A stretch of DNA of 64,000 bases. It comes from Abyssalbus ytuae (GTDB lineage Bacteria; Bacteroidota; Bacteroidia; Flavobacteriales; Flavobacteriaceae). Below, one piece after another: positions 54,193 through 63,004 of the stretch (the first letter of the stretch is position 1; every line of letters starts with the position of its first letter). The notes under the pieces were generated by a model, which ran no database searches, was not told the origin of the DNA, and saw nothing but the letters and a program-made list of their open reading frames with translations. Location: contig NZ_CP094358.1 in assembly GCF_022807975.1 (NCBI RefSeq), positions 1,426,001 through 1,490,000 on the forward strand. Reading direction: 5' to 3'. The translations under genes and the position numbers were made by a program.

Positions 54193-54981
54193 TCAGAAAT
54201 CGAGATAATTTACTTCTATTTCTTCCTCTACATCTTTTAAAAATACTGATAATAGTTCTTTACTGGTATTTGAATAAAACTGAAGTTGAGACTTAGTTTT
54301 ATTATTGCTTAGCAGGTTTAACTTTTCTAACACTGCCTTGGTTTGACGAGCAACTGCTTCTCCTGAATCTATAATGGCAATATGAGAAGGAAGGATCTTT
54401 TTTATCTCCGGGATAAGATAAGGGTAATGAGTACAACCTAAAACAAGGTAATCTGCTTTGGCTTCAATAATTGGTTTTAAGTATTTGTATAAAAGATTAC
54501 GCATTTCTGTACTATCTATGTTATCAGCTTCAATAAGAGGTACCAAACCATCTCCATACTGCTCTACTACTTGTATTCCGCTGGCATATAGATCGGAGGT
54601 TTTACTAAAAAGCTCGCTTGTTAAAGTTCCTCGGGTTGCCAACACACCTACAACACCGGTTTTGGTGTTAAGGGCTGCCGGTTTTATTGCAGGTTCAATG
54701 CCTATAAAAGGAATTTGATAATTTTCCCTAAGGTAATGTATTGTATTAGTTGTAGCAGTATTACAAGCGACCACTATTATTTTGCACTCTTTATGCAGTA
54801 GAAATTCTGTGTTTTTTATGCTTAAATCTACTATTTCCTGCTTTGTTTTTTCACCGTAGGGAGCATTTTTACTATCGGCAAGATAAATTATAGATTCCTT
54901 TGGAAGAAGTTTATGTATTTCCTTCCATATGGAAGTTCCACCCACTCCCGAATCAAAAACACCAATTGGCTTGTTATTCAT
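54193..54981 (-). CDS. murI: Glutamate racemase
   Basis: Makes D-glutamate for peptidoglycan by a two-base mechanism. The 262 residues have both catalytic cysteines, C73 in VACNTATT and C183 in LGCTHYPYL, plus FDSGVGG near 9. Length and motifs are typical. It lies just beyond the terminator of the bamA-ompH operon, so it is probably transcribed on its own or by read-through. Confidence 0.95.
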   Translation of the reverse strand: MNNKPIGVFDSGVGGTSIWKEIHKLLPKESIIYLADSKNAPYGEKTKQEIVDLSIKNTEFLLHKECKIIVVACNTATTNTIHYLRENYQIPFIGIEPAIKPAALNTKTGVVGVLATRGTLTSELFSKTSDLYASGIQVVEQYGDGLVPLIEADNIDSTEMRNLLYKYLKPIIEAKADYLVLGCTHYPYLIPEIKKILPSHIAIIDSGEAVARQTKAVLEKLNLLSNNKTKSQLQFYSNTSKELLSVFLKDVEEEIEVNYLDF

Positions 54982-55010
54982 TTTCCGGACTTAATTTAAG
55001 CAAATGTATA

Positions 55011-55042
55011 AAATAAAATATCCCGCTTTTAGGCGGGATATT
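55011..55042 (-). terminator. Terminator of the envelope operon
   Basis: Ten-pair stem AATATCCCGC (55017-55026) / GCGGGATATT (55033-55042), loop TTTTAG, then a T-rich run on the minus strand, after the second ompH stop. Confidence 0.8.
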
Positions 55043-55063
55043 AAAAACTGATGTGTAATTATA

Positions 55064-55573
55064 TTAAAATCCTAATTCTTTTTTAACATCGGCTAAAAGG
55101 TCTTTGCCATCGGCTAAGATCACTCCTGAACCAGCAGAAGAATCTAAAACAAAATCAAAACCTTGTGCTCTCCCTACTTTCAATATAGCATCGTTGGCTT
55201 TTTTAAGAATAGGCTCAAGGATTTCCATTCTTTTTTTGCCAAGTTCTTGTTGTGCTACCTGGTTAGCTTGCTGAATATTTTGCTGAATGCCTTGTACTTC
55301 CTGCATTCTTTGAGCATTTTCTTCATCGGTTTTAGTAGGAGCTTCTTTTTCGTATAATGCAACCTTAGTTTGAAGTTCCTGCATGGTGGTTCTTATATCT
55401 GCCTCATAGTTCTTGCTTAGTTTTGTAAGCTCTGCTTCAGCAGCCTTCATTTCGGGCATGTCTGCTAATAATTGTTGTACATTTATATGAGCAAGCTTAC
55501 TTTGTGCGTTTACAAAACTCATAGTTCCTACAACCAACGCAAATGCAATTACCAGTTTTTTTAATTGTTTCAT
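55064..55573 (-). CDS. OmpH/Skp-family periplasmic chaperone (second copy)
   Basis: A roughly 169-residue holdase for outer-membrane proteins. The preferred start is the ATG at 55573, three codons inside the ORF, giving the signal peptide MKQLKKLVIAFALVVGT, cleaved near NAQ. The mature part is a long coiled coil (about 40-130), as in the Skp trimer tentacles, with a C-terminal FVLDSSAG-type beta segment. It lies after a longer paralogue and bamA, the standard Bacteroidetes arrangement. Confidence 0.88.
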   Translation of the reverse strand: MKQLKKLVIAFALVVGTMSFVNAQSKLAHINVQQLLADMPEMKAAEAELTKLSKNYEADIRTTMQELQTKVALYEKEAPTKTDEENAQRMQEVQGIQQNIQQANQVAQQELGKKRMEILEPILKKANDAILKVGRAQGFDFVLDSSAGSGVILADGKDLLADVKKELGF

Positions 55574-55602
55574 GATGTTCAAATTGTGTTTAATAATTTT
55601 TG

Positions 55603-56415
55603 TTAATTTAATTTTTGTTCTTCTTCTTTTTTATCCTCGTTATTTTTATCCTTTTCTTCTTCTTTAGCTTTTTTAGCAGCTTCTCTTTGTTCTAAAAGCT
55701 TTTTTCTTCTTTCTTCGTATGCTTTTTTTCTTTCTTCAAGTTCTTTTAGTTTGGCTTCGCGATTTTCTTCAATCTGTTTAAGTCTTTCCTCTCTTTTCTC
55801 TTCCTGCAATTTTTTTCTTTCTTCAAGATCAGGATCCATTTCATCTTCTATTATATCCTGCGCACTTTCACTATTATTATTCAATTTACTGGTTTTTCTT
55901 GTTTTATTAATAACCCTTAAAACCAAATCGCTAATATCGTGTCTTTTGTCTGAATACAACATTACAATATCGGCTGATTTATCAAAAATAAAATCGTAGC
56001 GCCTGTTTTGGGCAATATCCTGTACGGCATTAAAAACCTGATCCTGAATAGGCTGTATAAGCATTTTCTTTTGCATAACCAGATCGCCTTGTGGCCCGAA
56101 ACGGTCTTGTTGATACTCAATCATACTCTCCTCCATGGCCTTAATGTCTTCTTCTCGTTCTTCAATCAATTCAGGTGTAAGGAGGATTTTTTCTGCACTA
56201 AGGTCTTTTTTCATTTGCTCTATGGAACCTTTTTGTGTTTCAATTTCGGTTTTCCACTTTTGTACCTTAGTTTCCAATTGCTTGTTTGCATCTCTATACT
56301 CATCAACATTTTGAAGTATATACTCCATGTCAATATAACCTATTCTTACACTTTTTTGGGAAAAAGATTTTAAGGCGACTAAACTTAACAATAATAAAAG
56401 AACTTTAACTTTCAT
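55603..56415 (-). CDS. OmpH/Skp-family chaperone with long charged tail (first copy)
   Basis: The 270 residues have a signal peptide (about 1-19), an OmpH-like core with IGYIDMEYIL at the start and coiled coil through about 100, and a closing beta segment YDFIFDKSADIVMLY. From about 175 to the end it is an almost uninterrupted Lys/Glu/Arg-rich helix, absent from the second copy. That tail may be a single extended helix. It lies 39 bases after bamA and 20 before the second copy. Confidence 0.86.
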   Translation of the reverse strand: MKVKVLLLLLSLVALKSFSQKSVRIGYIDMEYILQNVDEYRDANKQLETKVQKWKTEIETQKGSIEQMKKDLSAEKILLTPELIEEREEDIKAMEESMIEYQQDRFGPQGDLVMQKKMLIQPIQDQVFNAVQDIAQNRRYDFIFDKSADIVMLYSDKRHDISDLVLRVINKTRKTSKLNNNSESAQDIIEDEMDPDLEERKKLQEEKREERLKQIEENREAKLKELEERKKAYEERRKKLLEQREAAKKAKEEEKDKNNEDKKEEEQKLN

Positions 56416-56454
56416 AAGCTTTGTATTTTGAGTATAGAAAATATCGTGCCAAAA

Positions 56455-59043
56455 TTAAAATTGTTGTCCGATTATAAAATGTGTTTGCCAACCGCTAACC
56501 TGATTTGTAAAAGGATCTTCATCAAACCCATATCCAAAATCTATTCCTAATAATCCGAACGCCGGCATAAATATACGAATACCTGCTCCTGCAGAGCGTT
56601 TTACATTAAACGGATTAAAGTCTCTAAAATTGTCAAATCCGGCACCTCCTTCTAAAAAGGTTAATGCATAGATTGATGCACTTGGTTTTAAAGTTAAAGG
56701 ATAACGCAGCTCTAGTGAATATTTGTTATAAATGGTAGAGCCATCGTTGGATGATAAAGACTGGTTTTCATATCCTCGTAAACCTATTGTTTCCCTGCCG
56801 TCCATCGTGAAATTACCCAAGCCATCACCGCCTAAATAAAAACGCTCAAACGGAATGATTCCCCTGTCATTGTTATATGCTCCGAGAAAACCAAATTCCC
56901 CCTGGGTTTTCAATACGAGTTTATCAACTAACCTTGTATACCAGGCTCCTTTGAATTTAATTTTATAAAATTCCTGCCATTTAATTTTAGTTTGTCCGAT
57001 TTTTGCCTCGTCCGGCACCGGATCTTTACCGCTTTCAGATACTAAATTTCCGTCTTCATCTATTAACTGACCGGAGGAACTTTTTAACTGATATTCTTCC
57101 TGGTTTTCCAAATCTCCATAATCAATATTATTAAAAAGGGAATATGGGGGGGTAAGCTTTGCACTTATACTAAACTCCGATCCTCCTAATGGAAAAATAG
57201 GGTTTGTAAACAAACTATTTCGGGATAAAGCTACTGTGTATGCAAATGACCTGGACATACCTGTACTGAAATTAAACAAACCGGTACTGTAATTTTTAAG
57301 GTCATATAACTGGAAACTGAAAGCATGTGAAAGTGTAAAATAGTTATCCGGCCATTCTAACCTCTTTGCTAACCCTACTGTAAGTCCGGAAAGGTTAAAT
57401 CGTTGATTTTTATCAACATCGCCGCTATATCCGGTAAACCTGTAGTTAATACTATGAGAGATAGAAGCCGAGAATTGTACAGGTTTTTCTCCTCCCAGCC
57501 ATGGTTCTACAAATGAGAAACTATAGTTTTGAAAATATCTGCTGGCCTGTAGTCTTAAGGAAATTCTTTGCCCGTCTCCCATAGGAACAGGTTTATAAGC
57601 TTCTTTATTAAAAATATCTTTTATAGCAAAGTTGCTAAATGACAAGCCTAAAGTTCCTATAAAACCACCACCGCCAAAACCACCTTGCAATTCTATCTGG
57701 CTGGTACCTTTTTCTACTAATCCGTATTCTATATCTACTGTACCTTCCTGAGGGTTTGCGTTTTGAATATTGGGTGTAATCTGTTCGGGATCAAAATATC
57801 CTAATTGCCCCAACTCCCTTATCGTTCTGATAACATTTTCTTTGCTGTAGAGCTGCCCGGGCCTTGTACGAAGTTCCCTGTAGATAACATGATCATTTGT
57901 TTTATCGTTGCCTGTTACAGTAATATTATTGAAATATGCGGGTTTACCTTCTATTATTCTTATTTCAAAATCAATAGTATCATTTACTGCTGATACCTCT
58001 ACAGGATTAATTGTAGAGAATAAATATCCGTTATTCTGATAAAGGTTTGCTATATCTTCGGCATCTGGTTTAGTATTATCCTGAATACGTTTTCTTAAAA
58101 GCACACCATTATAAGTGTCTCCTTTTTTTATTCCTAATACCCGGGAGAGATATTGATCGGTATAAACGGTGTTCCCAACAAAATCAATATCACCTATATA
58201 GTATTTATTACCTTCTTCAACATCTATATTAATGCTGATCGTATTATCATTGTTATATATAATAGAATCTGAAAGAATCCGGGCATCCCTGTATCCTTTT
58301 TCTTTGTATGCATCTACTACCGATGTTAAATCTTCTTTATAATCTTCGGGTATAAATTTTGATTTTTTCCAAAAACGTCCTAAAGCACGTTCTTTTGTAT
58401 TTTTCATGGCTTTTTGCAACTTTTTGTCCTTTAGCTGTTCATTGCCCTCAAAATTTATGTCTTTTATTTTTACTTTTTCTCCTTTGTCAATTCGCACTAC
58501 CATTTTAACTGCATTGGTTTGTGTAGTGTCGGTATCCTCAACGGTGTTGATATTTACTTTTGTATTTAAATAACCTTGTTTTTTGTATTTATTGAGAAGA
58601 TAGTTTTTTGTGTTTGCGATAAAACCTTCGGTAACTTTTTTACCTTTTTTAAGGTCGGCATCTTTAATTATTTCTTCTGTTTTTTTCTCTTTGACCCCGG
58701 TAATTTTCACATCGGATAATGTAGGCAATTCCTGTATATTAAGTTCTAAAAAAACCTTACCATCTTCTATATTGGTAATATAAAAGTTGATATCGCTGAA
58801 CATTTTTAAACCCCAAAGCTTATTGATTACTTCACTTATCTGTTCTCCCGGTACTGTTATTTCCTGTCCTACCCTAAGGCCTGTGTAAGCCACTACAGTT
58901 TGTTCACTATAGCTTTTTATACCTGTAACTTCGATACCGCCAAGTATATACTTTTCGCCTTTATCTATCGTGGTTTCCTGAGCTGTTGTAAAATTTAAAA
59001 AGAATAAATTTAATAATGTAAATACCCCAAAATATCTGAACAT
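56455..59043 (-). CDS. bamA: Outer-membrane assembly factor BamA
   Basis: The Omp85 barrel that inserts outer-membrane proteins. About 862 residues from ATG 59043 (MFRYFGVFTLL, signal peptide ending TTAQ); an upstream in-frame start at 59079 would lie inside uppS. Several POTRA domains (for example GGIEVTGIKSYSEQ, DINFEGNEQLKD, DIDFVGNTVYTD) are followed by a C-terminal barrel ending HFIIGQQF with terminal Phe. The surface loop RGYENQSLS holds the RGY relative of the VRGF/Y latch motif. It lies between uppS and the skp genes. Confidence 0.94.
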   Translation of the reverse strand: MFRYFGVFTLLNLFFLNFTTAQETTIDKGEKYILGGIEVTGIKSYSEQTVVAYTGLRVGQEITVPGEQISEVINKLWGLKMFSDINFYITNIEDGKVFLELNIQELPTLSDVKITGVKEKKTEEIIKDADLKKGKKVTEGFIANTKNYLLNKYKKQGYLNTKVNINTVEDTDTTQTNAVKMVVRIDKGEKVKIKDINFEGNEQLKDKKLQKAMKNTKERALGRFWKKSKFIPEDYKEDLTSVVDAYKEKGYRDARILSDSIIYNNDNTISINIDVEEGNKYYIGDIDFVGNTVYTDQYLSRVLGIKKGDTYNGVLLRKRIQDNTKPDAEDIANLYQNNGYLFSTINPVEVSAVNDTIDFEIRIIEGKPAYFNNITVTGNDKTNDHVIYRELRTRPGQLYSKENVIRTIRELGQLGYFDPEQITPNIQNANPQEGTVDIEYGLVEKGTSQIELQGGFGGGGFIGTLGLSFSNFAIKDIFNKEAYKPVPMGDGQRISLRLQASRYFQNYSFSFVEPWLGGEKPVQFSASISHSINYRFTGYSGDVDKNQRFNLSGLTVGLAKRLEWPDNYFTLSHAFSFQLYDLKNYSTGLFNFSTGMSRSFAYTVALSRNSLFTNPIFPLGGSEFSISAKLTPPYSLFNNIDYGDLENQEEYQLKSSSGQLIDEDGNLVSESGKDPVPDEAKIGQTKIKWQEFYKIKFKGAWYTRLVDKLVLKTQGEFGFLGAYNNDRGIIPFERFYLGGDGLGNFTMDGRETIGLRGYENQSLSSNDGSTIYNKYSLELRYPLTLKPSASIYALTFLEGGAGFDNFRDFNPFNVKRSAGAGIRIFMPAFGLLGIDFGYGFDEDPFTNQVSGWQTHFIIGQQF

Positions 59044-59050
59044 GATATTC

Positions 59051-59803
59051 TTAGTTAAGTTGTTCGCTAGTTTTTCCAAATCTTCTTTCTCTTTTTTGAT
59101 AGTTTATTATTGCCTGACACAAATGATCTTTTTTAAAATCAGGCCATAAAACATCGGTAAAATATAATTCAGCATACGCTATTTGCCAAAGCAGAAAATT
59201 GCTTATTCTACACTCTCCGCTTGTACGTATAAGCAAATCTACATCGGGCAGATCATGCGTGTAAAGATGATTATTTATAAGTGATTCATCAATACTATCG
59301 GCCGAAATTATATTATTTTTAACTTTGTTTGCTATTTGTTTAACAACATTTTTCAATTCTTCTCTACTGCCATAACTCAAAGCTAAAGTAAGTACCATGT
59401 GGTTGTTATCTTTAGTTTTTTCAATAACATCGAGGAGTTCTTTACGGGTGATTTCGGGTAATGAATTTATATTGCCTATCGTATTTAACCTGATGTTGTT
59501 ATCCAACAACGTTTTTAGTTCCTTTTTGAGGGAGGTAACCAAAAGCTTCATAAGCATTTCTACCTCCAGTTTGGGCCTATTCCAATTTTCGGTAGAAAAA
59601 GCGTATAATGTGAGATTTTTTATTCCTATTTCTGCACAGCCTTCAACAGCTTCTCTAACTGCATTTGTTCCGTGTTGATGGCCAAAAATCCTTTTTTTTC
59701 CTTGTTTTTTTGCCCAACGTCCATTACCATCCATTATAATGGCAACATGTTTGGGCAAGTTTTGTTTATTTAAACAATTTATTTTTTCGTCGTTTTTTAG
59801 CAT
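59051..59803 (-). CDS. uppS: Isoprenyl transferase (undecaprenyl pyrophosphate synthase)
   Basis: A cis-prenyltransferase that builds the C55 lipid carrier for peptidoglycan and other glycans. The MDGNGRWAKKQG motif with the catalytic Asp lies near 25 in this numbering, and IRTSGECRISNFLLWQ near 200 is typical. The start is uncertain: ATG 59803 is preferred, 59815 is also possible, and both overlap the upstream gene's end. It lies 7 bases before the bamA start. Confidence 0.94.
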   Translation of the reverse strand: MLKNDEKINCLNKQNLPKHVAIIMDGNGRWAKKQGKKRIFGHQHGTNAVREAVEGCAEIGIKNLTLYAFSTENWNRPKLEVEMLMKLLVTSLKKELKTLLDNNIRLNTIGNINSLPEITRKELLDVIEKTKDNNHMVLTLALSYGSREELKNVVKQIANKVKNNIISADSIDESLINNHLYTHDLPDVDLLIRTSGECRISNFLLWQIAYAELYFTDVLWPDFKKDHLCQAIINYQKRERRFGKTSEQLN

Positions 59804-60500
59804 TTCTAGAGTCAAAACATGTAAAACAAGGTAATCTTCTAAAAGTGTATGTTATTACAACACCTGAGAAAACATACCAGTCATCACTATTTACATTACC
59901 AAATTTCAAACTATCATCATTTTTCAATCCTTTTACAGGATTACTACCGTCCAAATTGTCTGTAAAAGTATATCGCGCCCCTATTTCGGCTCCTAAAATC
60001 AAATGACTGGATACTTTTGCTTTAAAACCTAATGTAATAGGGATTGCAAATGTACTGTGATTCTCATAATTAACATCATTATTACCATCAAAATATATAT
60101 TTTTATAACTAAAATAACTTATTCCTGTATATATATACGGTGTAGCAGGTTTGGAAAAACTGTGTAAATCAAATTCCAAAAAGTTAAACTCAATCCCTGC
60201 AGATAGTTCTTTTATTTTGTTTGTAAATGCATATCCCCTTTCTACCCGTGAAGCAATATCGGAATCTCTATCATTTCCTGCAATACTTGCAAATGTACCA
60301 CTTATTCGATATGAATATCTGGCACTGGGGTTCCATTTAAAAAGTGCCCCTATGGCAAATTCATTAGGATTAATAAAATTGGTAGATCCAATATCTCCAA
60401 TATAATTACTTCCCCCAACAAACACTCCTATTTCATTAAGCTGAGCGTTGGCATAATGGGTTCCTACAATTAAAAACAATAAAAAAATTACTCTCTTCAT
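59766..60500 (-). CDS. DUF6089 outer-membrane beta-barrel protein
   Basis: About 244 residues from ATG 60500 (MKRVIFLLFLIVGTHYANAQ is a clean signal peptide); six codons upstream is an alternative ATG. The mature protein is a small barrel with EIGVFVGGSNYIGDIG at the start, as in the Bacteroidetes DUF6089 family, and a Lys/Arg-rich end. The gene end overlaps the uppS start by 38 bases. It is consistently found with uppS and bamA in this class, but its function is unknown. Confidence 0.85.
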   Translation of the reverse strand: MKRVIFLLFLIVGTHYANAQLNEIGVFVGGSNYIGDIGSTNFINPNEFAIGALFKWNPSARYSYRISGTFASIAGNDRDSDIASRVERGYAFTNKIKELSAGIEFNFLEFDLHSFSKPATPYIYTGISYFSYKNIYFDGNNDVNYENHSTFAIPITLGFKAKVSSHLILGAEIGARYTFTDNLDGSNPVKGLKNDDSLKFGNVNSDDWYVFSGVVITYTFRRLPCFTCFDSRNAKKRRKNKLFK

Positions 60501-60612
60501 AGGTACAAAAGTTTGCAAATATAAAAATTTAAGATTTTTTTAATAACAATTAGCTATTAATTAGTTATCAATGAATGCTCTAGTAAAACATTTTTTCATG
60601 TTTTTTATTGCC

Positions 60613-61497
60613 CTAATTACGTCTATCCTCTCCCCAGAGTAGTTTTTTTCGAAGTGTTTTTAAAAAGCTTTCTCCCTTTAATTCAATCATTTGCACAGTA
60701 AAAGGTGCTTTTTTTATTTTTATTTCCGTTTCATTATTCAAAGTAGCTATCCGGGAATCTAACGAAACCAAAAAATTTTCTTCTCTTCCGGAAACTTTTA
60801 ATTTTATTTCGGTATCATCACGTATAACCAATGGCCTGGCATTGAGGTTGTGCGGGGCAATGGGTGTTAAAACCAATGCCGCCGAGCGAGGTGCAATTAC
60901 CGGCCCGCCACAGCTTAAGGAATAACCGGTAGAACCGGTTGGAGTTGAAATTATCAAACCATCGGCCCAATAAGATGTAAGATATTCTTCATCTAACCAG
61001 GTGGCAACAGTAATCATAGATGTTGTATTTTTTCTGCTTACAGCTATTTCATTAAGCGCAAAATTGAGTTCTTCCAACTCTTCATTTTTTTCGGTAGTTT
61101 CTATCTGAAGTACACTTCTTTCCACTACATCATAATCCTTTTTCAGGATTTCCTTTACCGCCTGCTTTATTTCGTCTGTTCTTACAGTAGCTAAAAAACC
61201 TAATCTGCCTGTATTAATACCCAGTATGGGAATATCCAAATGACGTACATAAATGATTGACCTTAACATAGTACCATCGCCACCCACACTTATGAAAACA
61301 TCAAAAGAACTGTCCAGATCGGAAAAAGAAGTGAAGGTTTTGTAATTATTATTTAATTGAAAGACCTCCCTGATTAAGTGTAAATAATTTTTTTCAATGT
61401 AGATATCTACGTTGTTTTTTTCGAGTTCTTCCAATAAAGTGACAATGTAATTTTCTGAGTCTTCTTTATAATACTGGCCGTAAACACCTATTTTCAT
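60613..61497 (-). CDS. nadK: NAD kinase
   Basis: Phosphorylates NAD to NADP. The 294 residues have GGDGT at 72-76 (the catalytic Asp), NTGRLGFL near 95, N149-E150 and TPTGSTGYS near 185, all NAD kinase hallmarks. The C-terminal extension beyond the beta-sandwich is short. It lies 6 bases after the CBS-domain gene on the same strand. Confidence 0.95.
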   Translation of the reverse strand: MKIGVYGQYYKEDSENYIVTLLEELEKNNVDIYIEKNYLHLIREVFQLNNNYKTFTSFSDLDSSFDVFISVGGDGTMLRSIIYVRHLDIPILGINTGRLGFLATVRTDEIKQAVKEILKKDYDVVERSVLQIETTEKNEELEELNFALNEIAVSRKNTTSMITVATWLDEEYLTSYWADGLIISTPTGSTGYSLSCGGPVIAPRSAALVLTPIAPHNLNARPLVIRDDTEIKLKVSGREENFLVSLDSRIATLNNETEIKIKKAPFTVQMIELKGESFLKTLRKKLLWGEDRRN

Positions 61498-61503
61498 ACA
61501 GCG

Positions 61504-62160
61504 CTATATATTGAGGAATTTTTTCAGATAATTTGATCGCTCTTTCAGGTCTTCCATATAAAGATCTTCTTCAGCTCCCGAAACTATATTGTAATTATAT
61601 CGCCTAAAAGTTTGAATGATATTGCTTAATCCTCTATTTGCTATTTTAAGGGTTATTTGTGTTATACTTTCTCCCATTTCCGAAATAAAGGCGCCAAGTA
61701 ATTTGCCGTCGTTACTTTCTACAATTTGAGAAATTTCACTAAAAGAATAATCAAGCGTTCCTTTTTCAACAATGAGAATCCCTCCTGGTTCATTTAAAAA
61801 AGGGGTTTCTTTAAAAATTCCAACTATATCGATGAGGTCATAATAACCTACATATTGATTATTTTCGTCTAACACAGGTATAATATTTGTATTATTTTGG
61901 GCAAAAGCTTCTAACACATCAATCCAGTTAGTACTTTTTCTAACAAAAAAAGCATCTAAACCGTACTGATAATCACTTATTTTTTTTTCAGGGTCAAAGC
62001 CCTGTACATCATTCTCCGAAATATTTCCCACCAAAAAATTATCTTCCACTACCGGAATATGAGTGTATGTCAAATCAGAAAACATACCCCTTACCATTTT
62101 TACAGGATAGTTTGGCAATAAGGGTAAAACGTCATTGTTTATATAAGAGTGTATATTCAT
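61504..62160 (-). CDS. Two-CBS-domain regulatory protein
   Basis: The 218 residues contain a pair of CBS domains (about 1-125), where YTHIPVVEDNFLVGNIS and ITINIIPVLDENNQYVGYYD-like segments (NIIPVLDENNQYVGYYDL) are the second strands that bind adenosyl ligands. A C-terminal ACT-like portion (about 135-218) follows. It is probably an energy- or nucleotide-sensing protein; the ligand and target are unknown. First gene of the minus-strand envelope operon and divergent from pdxJ. Confidence 0.84.
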   Translation of the reverse strand: MNIHSYINNDVLPLLPNYPVKMVRGMFSDLTYTHIPVVEDNFLVGNISENDVQGFDPEKKISDYQYGLDAFFVRKSTNWIDVLEAFAQNNTNIIPVLDENNQYVGYYDLIDIVGIFKETPFLNEPGGILIVEKGTLDYSFSEISQIVESNDGKLLGAFISEMGESITQITLKIANRGLSNIIQTFRRYNYNIVSGAEEDLYMEDLKERSNYLKKFLNI

Positions 62161-62225
62161 TATTACTCATTAAAAACAAAAGCAAAATAATTAAATTATA
62201 TGACAATACAGCATGTATTACTTTG

Positions 62226-62233
62226 TATTTTTG
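62226..62233 (+). promoter_or_regulatory. Candidate -7 box of pdxJ
   Basis: TATTTTTG is an exact TAnnTTTG match, 28 bases before the pdxJ ATG. Confidence 0.45.
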
Positions 62234-62261
62234 CGCTCACAGCTATATTTAATACAAATTT

Positions 62262-62975
62262 ATGACCAAACTCAGTGTAAATATTAACAAAATTGCAACT
62301 TTACGAAACTCCAGGGGCGGAAATATGCCCAATGTTGTTAAAGCCGCCATTGATATTCAGGAATTCGGGGCACAGGGAATTACCATACACCCCCGGCCTG
62401 ATGAAAGGCATATAAGATACCAGGACGCAAGGGATTTAAAATCGGTAGTTTATACAGAATTTAATATTGAAGGCAATCCTGTTAAAAAATTTATAGACCT
62501 TGTATTAGAAGTAAAACCTACCCAGGTAACACTTGTTCCTGATGCTGTTGATGCCATTACTTCAGATGCAGGGTGGGATACTATAAAACATAAAAGTTTT
62601 TTGGCAGAAGTAATCAGTGAATTTAAAAGAAACGGTATAAGGACCTCTATTTTTGTAGACCCCGTTGTAAAAATGGTAGAAGGAGCCAAAGAAACGGGCA
62701 CTGACCGTATTGAACTGTACACCGAAAGTTTTGCCGCCGAATATGAAAAAGGCAACATGGATGGTATAAAACCTTATACAGAAGCAGCTCTGGCTGCCCG
62801 GAAACTCAACCTGGGATTAAATGCAGGTCATGACCTGAGTTTAGAAAACATCCTGTTTTTTAAAGAGAATATTCCCGGTCTGCTAGAAGTTTCAATAGGA
62901 CATGCTTTAATATGCGAATCTCTTTATTTGGGATTAGAAAATGTAGTGCAAATGTATTTAGCCAAGTTAAAATAA
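62262..62975 (+). CDS. pdxJ: Pyridoxine 5'-phosphate synthase
   Basis: Condenses 1-deoxyxylulose 5-phosphate with 3-amino-2-oxopropyl phosphate in the DXP-dependent vitamin B6 route. The 237-residue TIM barrel has VNINKIATLRNSRG near 6, HPRPDERH at 43-50 and GLNAGHDLSLEN near 186, all family signatures. Monocistronic in view; the next gene starts 29 bases after its stop. Confidence 0.95.
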   Translation: MTKLSVNINKIATLRNSRGGNMPNVVKAAIDIQEFGAQGITIHPRPDERHIRYQDARDLKSVVYTEFNIEGNPVKKFIDLVLEVKPTQVTLVPDAVDAITSDAGWDTIKHKSFLAEVISEFKRNGIRTSIFVDPVVKMVEGAKETGTDRIELYTESFAAEYEKGNMDGIKPYTEAALAARKLNLGLNAGHDLSLENILFFKENIPGLLEVSIGHALICESLYLGLENVVQMYLAKLK

Positions 62976-63004
62976 CTACGTTTAACTTACTGAAAGCTTA
63001 ATAA

